This document shows positions 63,067 through 64,000 of a stretch of 64,000 nucleotides of DNA, piece by piece. Position numbers and translations under genes: made by a program. The notes beneath the pieces were generated by a model that was given only the letters and a program-made list of their open reading frames with translations, was not told the origin of the DNA and did not search any database. The DNA is from Bacteroidales bacterium UBA6445. GTDB taxonomy: Bacteria > Bacteroidota > Bacteroidia > Bacteroidales > UBA932. The stretch is taken from NCBI GenBank assembly GCA_002439585.1, contig DJOF01000023.1, positions 124,001 through 188,000 of the forward strand. Direction: 5' to 3'. Each line of letters starts with the position of its first letter. Positions within the stretch are counted from its first letter, which is position 1.

Positions 63067-63092
63067 CAGGAAATCGGGCGAGGTCTGCAGTA

Positions 63093-63761
63093 TTATTCAG
63101 CCTTGCAGACAGCAGCTACCGAATCGGCCTTGTCTATATACAGGATGCCTTCAAGATGGTCGCATTCGTGCTGGAAGATAATAGCCGGAAACCCGTGCAC
63201 CGTATCCCTGACTGTGCGGAGTGTGGCAGGATCTGTATAAGATACGATGACAGAACTGTACCTGTCTACATTTCCCTTAAGTCCAGGGATGGATAGGCAG
63301 CCTTCCGGGGCATGGCTCTTCTCTCCATATAGTGAGTCGATCTTTACATTTGCGTAGATCTCGAATGGCTCGCCCTCCTTGTCGGTCCTGCATACGGCTA
63401 TCACCCGTCGAAGAATGCCTACCTGGGGAGCCGCTATCCCGACCCCGTTCTGAGTTGAGTCTGTGACTGTGGCTATCATCTTGGCTGCAAGAGTGCGGAA
63501 AGTGTCTCCATTCAGCTCCGATTCGGCTATCGGTGCGGATTTCTGTCTTAGAGTCAGGGAGTCGGCTTTACATAGTATGGTAAGTACACGGAGCAGGCTG
63601 TCCGGTGCATTGATGATCCCGGCTTCTTCTGAAGTGAATCCCTTTTCTTCGGTCTGGGCTGTCTCACTGCTGCTTCTGGCAACGGACATCATTAGAACTG
63701 TAAGCATTATGGAGACTACGGCAATAAATACCGAGAGTAGCTCCAGATTGATCTTTTTCAT
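63093..63761 (-). CDS. Peptide deformylase with N-terminal membrane anchor
   Basis: A 222-residue protein. The deformylase motifs are complete: GVGIAAPQVG (about 106-115), EGCLSIPG with ligand Cys155, and HECDHLEG with His198, Glu199 and His202. Unlike standard cytoplasmic PDF (about 165-185 residues), it begins with KINLELLSVFIAVVSIMLTV, one clear transmembrane helix, so the catalytic domain is probably periplasmic or membrane-tethered. Its ATG overlaps the radA stop (ATGA), so the two are co-transcribed. Confidence 0.88.
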   Translation of the reverse strand: MKKINLELLSVFIAVVSIMLTVLMMSVARSSSETAQTEEKGFTSEEAGIINAPDSLLRVLTILCKADSLTLRQKSAPIAESELNGDTFRTLAAKMIATVTDSTQNGVGIAAPQVGILRRVIAVCRTDKEGEPFEIYANVKIDSLYGEKSHAPEGCLSIPGLKGNVDRYSSVIVSYTDPATLRTVRDTVHGFPAIIFQHECDHLEGILYIDKADSVAAVCKAE

Positions 63762-64000
63762 GATTTGAACAATTTTCTAGTAAGAGAAGAGACATCATTT
63801 ACATGTATTACCTCTATATCGCCTTTGACCTCTTCCTTAGGCGAGTACTGAGAGACGAAGATGCGCCTGAAGCCTGATCTCGCGGCCTCTATGATCCTGC
63901 GTCCGGTCTGGTTGACGGGACGGATCTCTCCGCTCAGGCCGACTTCTCCTGCAAAGCAGGTATCGGCGGGGATGGCATAGTCGAAGTTGGAGGAAAGTAT
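63758..64000 (-). CDS. radA: DNA repair protein RadA, C-terminal part (5' end outside window)
   Basis: The last 80 codons translate to NFDYAIPADTCFAGEVGLSG with EIRPVNQTGRRIIEAAR following, and end LFKS. CFAGEVGLSGEIRPV is the invariant C-terminal (Lon-like) signature of RadA/Sms, the branch-migration helicase used in recombination. The RecA-like ATPase and zinc finger lie beyond the window edge. Its stop overlaps the deformylase start. Confidence 0.93.
   Translation of the reverse strand: MLSSNFDYAIPADTCFAGEVGLSGEIRPVNQTGRRIIEAARSGFRRIFVSQYSPKEEVKGDIEVIHVNDVSSLTRKLFKS

Noticed and set aside
63083..63110. GTCTGC/GCAGAC hairpin at the end of the deformylase gene
   Set aside because: It is only six pairs, lies partly in coding sequence, and has no T tract on either side.
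1..64000. CRISPR arrays, rRNA genes, complete insertion sequences, riboswitches
   Set aside because: No regularly spaced repeats, rRNA-like conserved blocks, intact transposase frames or recognisable riboswitch cores were seen on either strand.

Overview
The window looks like a chromosomal segment of a Bacteroidales bacterium (phylum Bacteroidota). The evidence is two SusC/SusD pairs, a TonB receptor with DUF4876 and DUF6850 partners, many SPII lipoproteins, and several start regions carrying the Bacteroidota sigma-A box TAnnTTTG. No rRNA or CRISPR array is present, and the genus cannot be fixed from this sequence alone.

Layout, left to right. (1) 1-8147, + strand: the tail of a GH97 alpha-glycosidase, then a tight co-directional run aroB, aroD-aroA fusion, aroC, sufB, pnuC, sufC, sufD. 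It couples chorismate synthesis to Fe-S cluster assembly. (2) 8255-11516, - strand: an RsiV/DUF3298 lipoprotein and an S9 dipeptidyl peptidase. (3) 11754-17301, + strand: a three-gene heavy-metal RND efflux system with a His-rich adaptor. A SUMF1-domain gene remnant and a terminator follow. (4) 17842-31944, + strand: an alpha-mannoside utilisation locus with an SGNH hydrolase, a divergent GH38-like enzyme, GH92, SusC, SusD and three further surface lipoproteins.

(5) 32267-43523: an outer-membrane block on both strands. It holds a TonB receptor, DUF4876 lipoprotein, DUF6850 barrel, fimbrillin-like and FISUMP-like lipoproteins and a BIG2-domain lipoprotein. (6) 43659-47474: a small HTH-like ORF, then rpsL, rpsG, fusA and rpsJ behind a good sigma-A promoter and a leader hairpin. 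The usual continuation into rplC is missing. Instead there is tRNA-Met(CAT) followed by wreckage of a mobile element: a truncated tyrosine recombinase, a truncated YafQ-type toxin, and repeats (47599-48570). (7) 48624-56991, - strand: a second SusC/SusD locus. It has no glycoside hydrolase but carries a calcineurin-like phosphoesterase and a propeller-like lipoprotein, driven by a promoter whose -7 box is tandemly duplicated. (8) 57126-64000: PBP4-type DacB, galE, a small conserved protein, an SH3-NlpC/P60 endopeptidase, a TIGR01212 radical SAM protein, a membrane-anchored peptide deformylase, and the 3' end of radA.

I see no single fully unprecedented machine. The best leads are the phosphoesterase SusCD locus with its duplicated promoter box, the membrane-anchored deformylase, the divergent GH38-like enzyme, the DUF4876/DUF6850/TonB module, and the tRNA-Met island with its structured inverted and tandem repeats.
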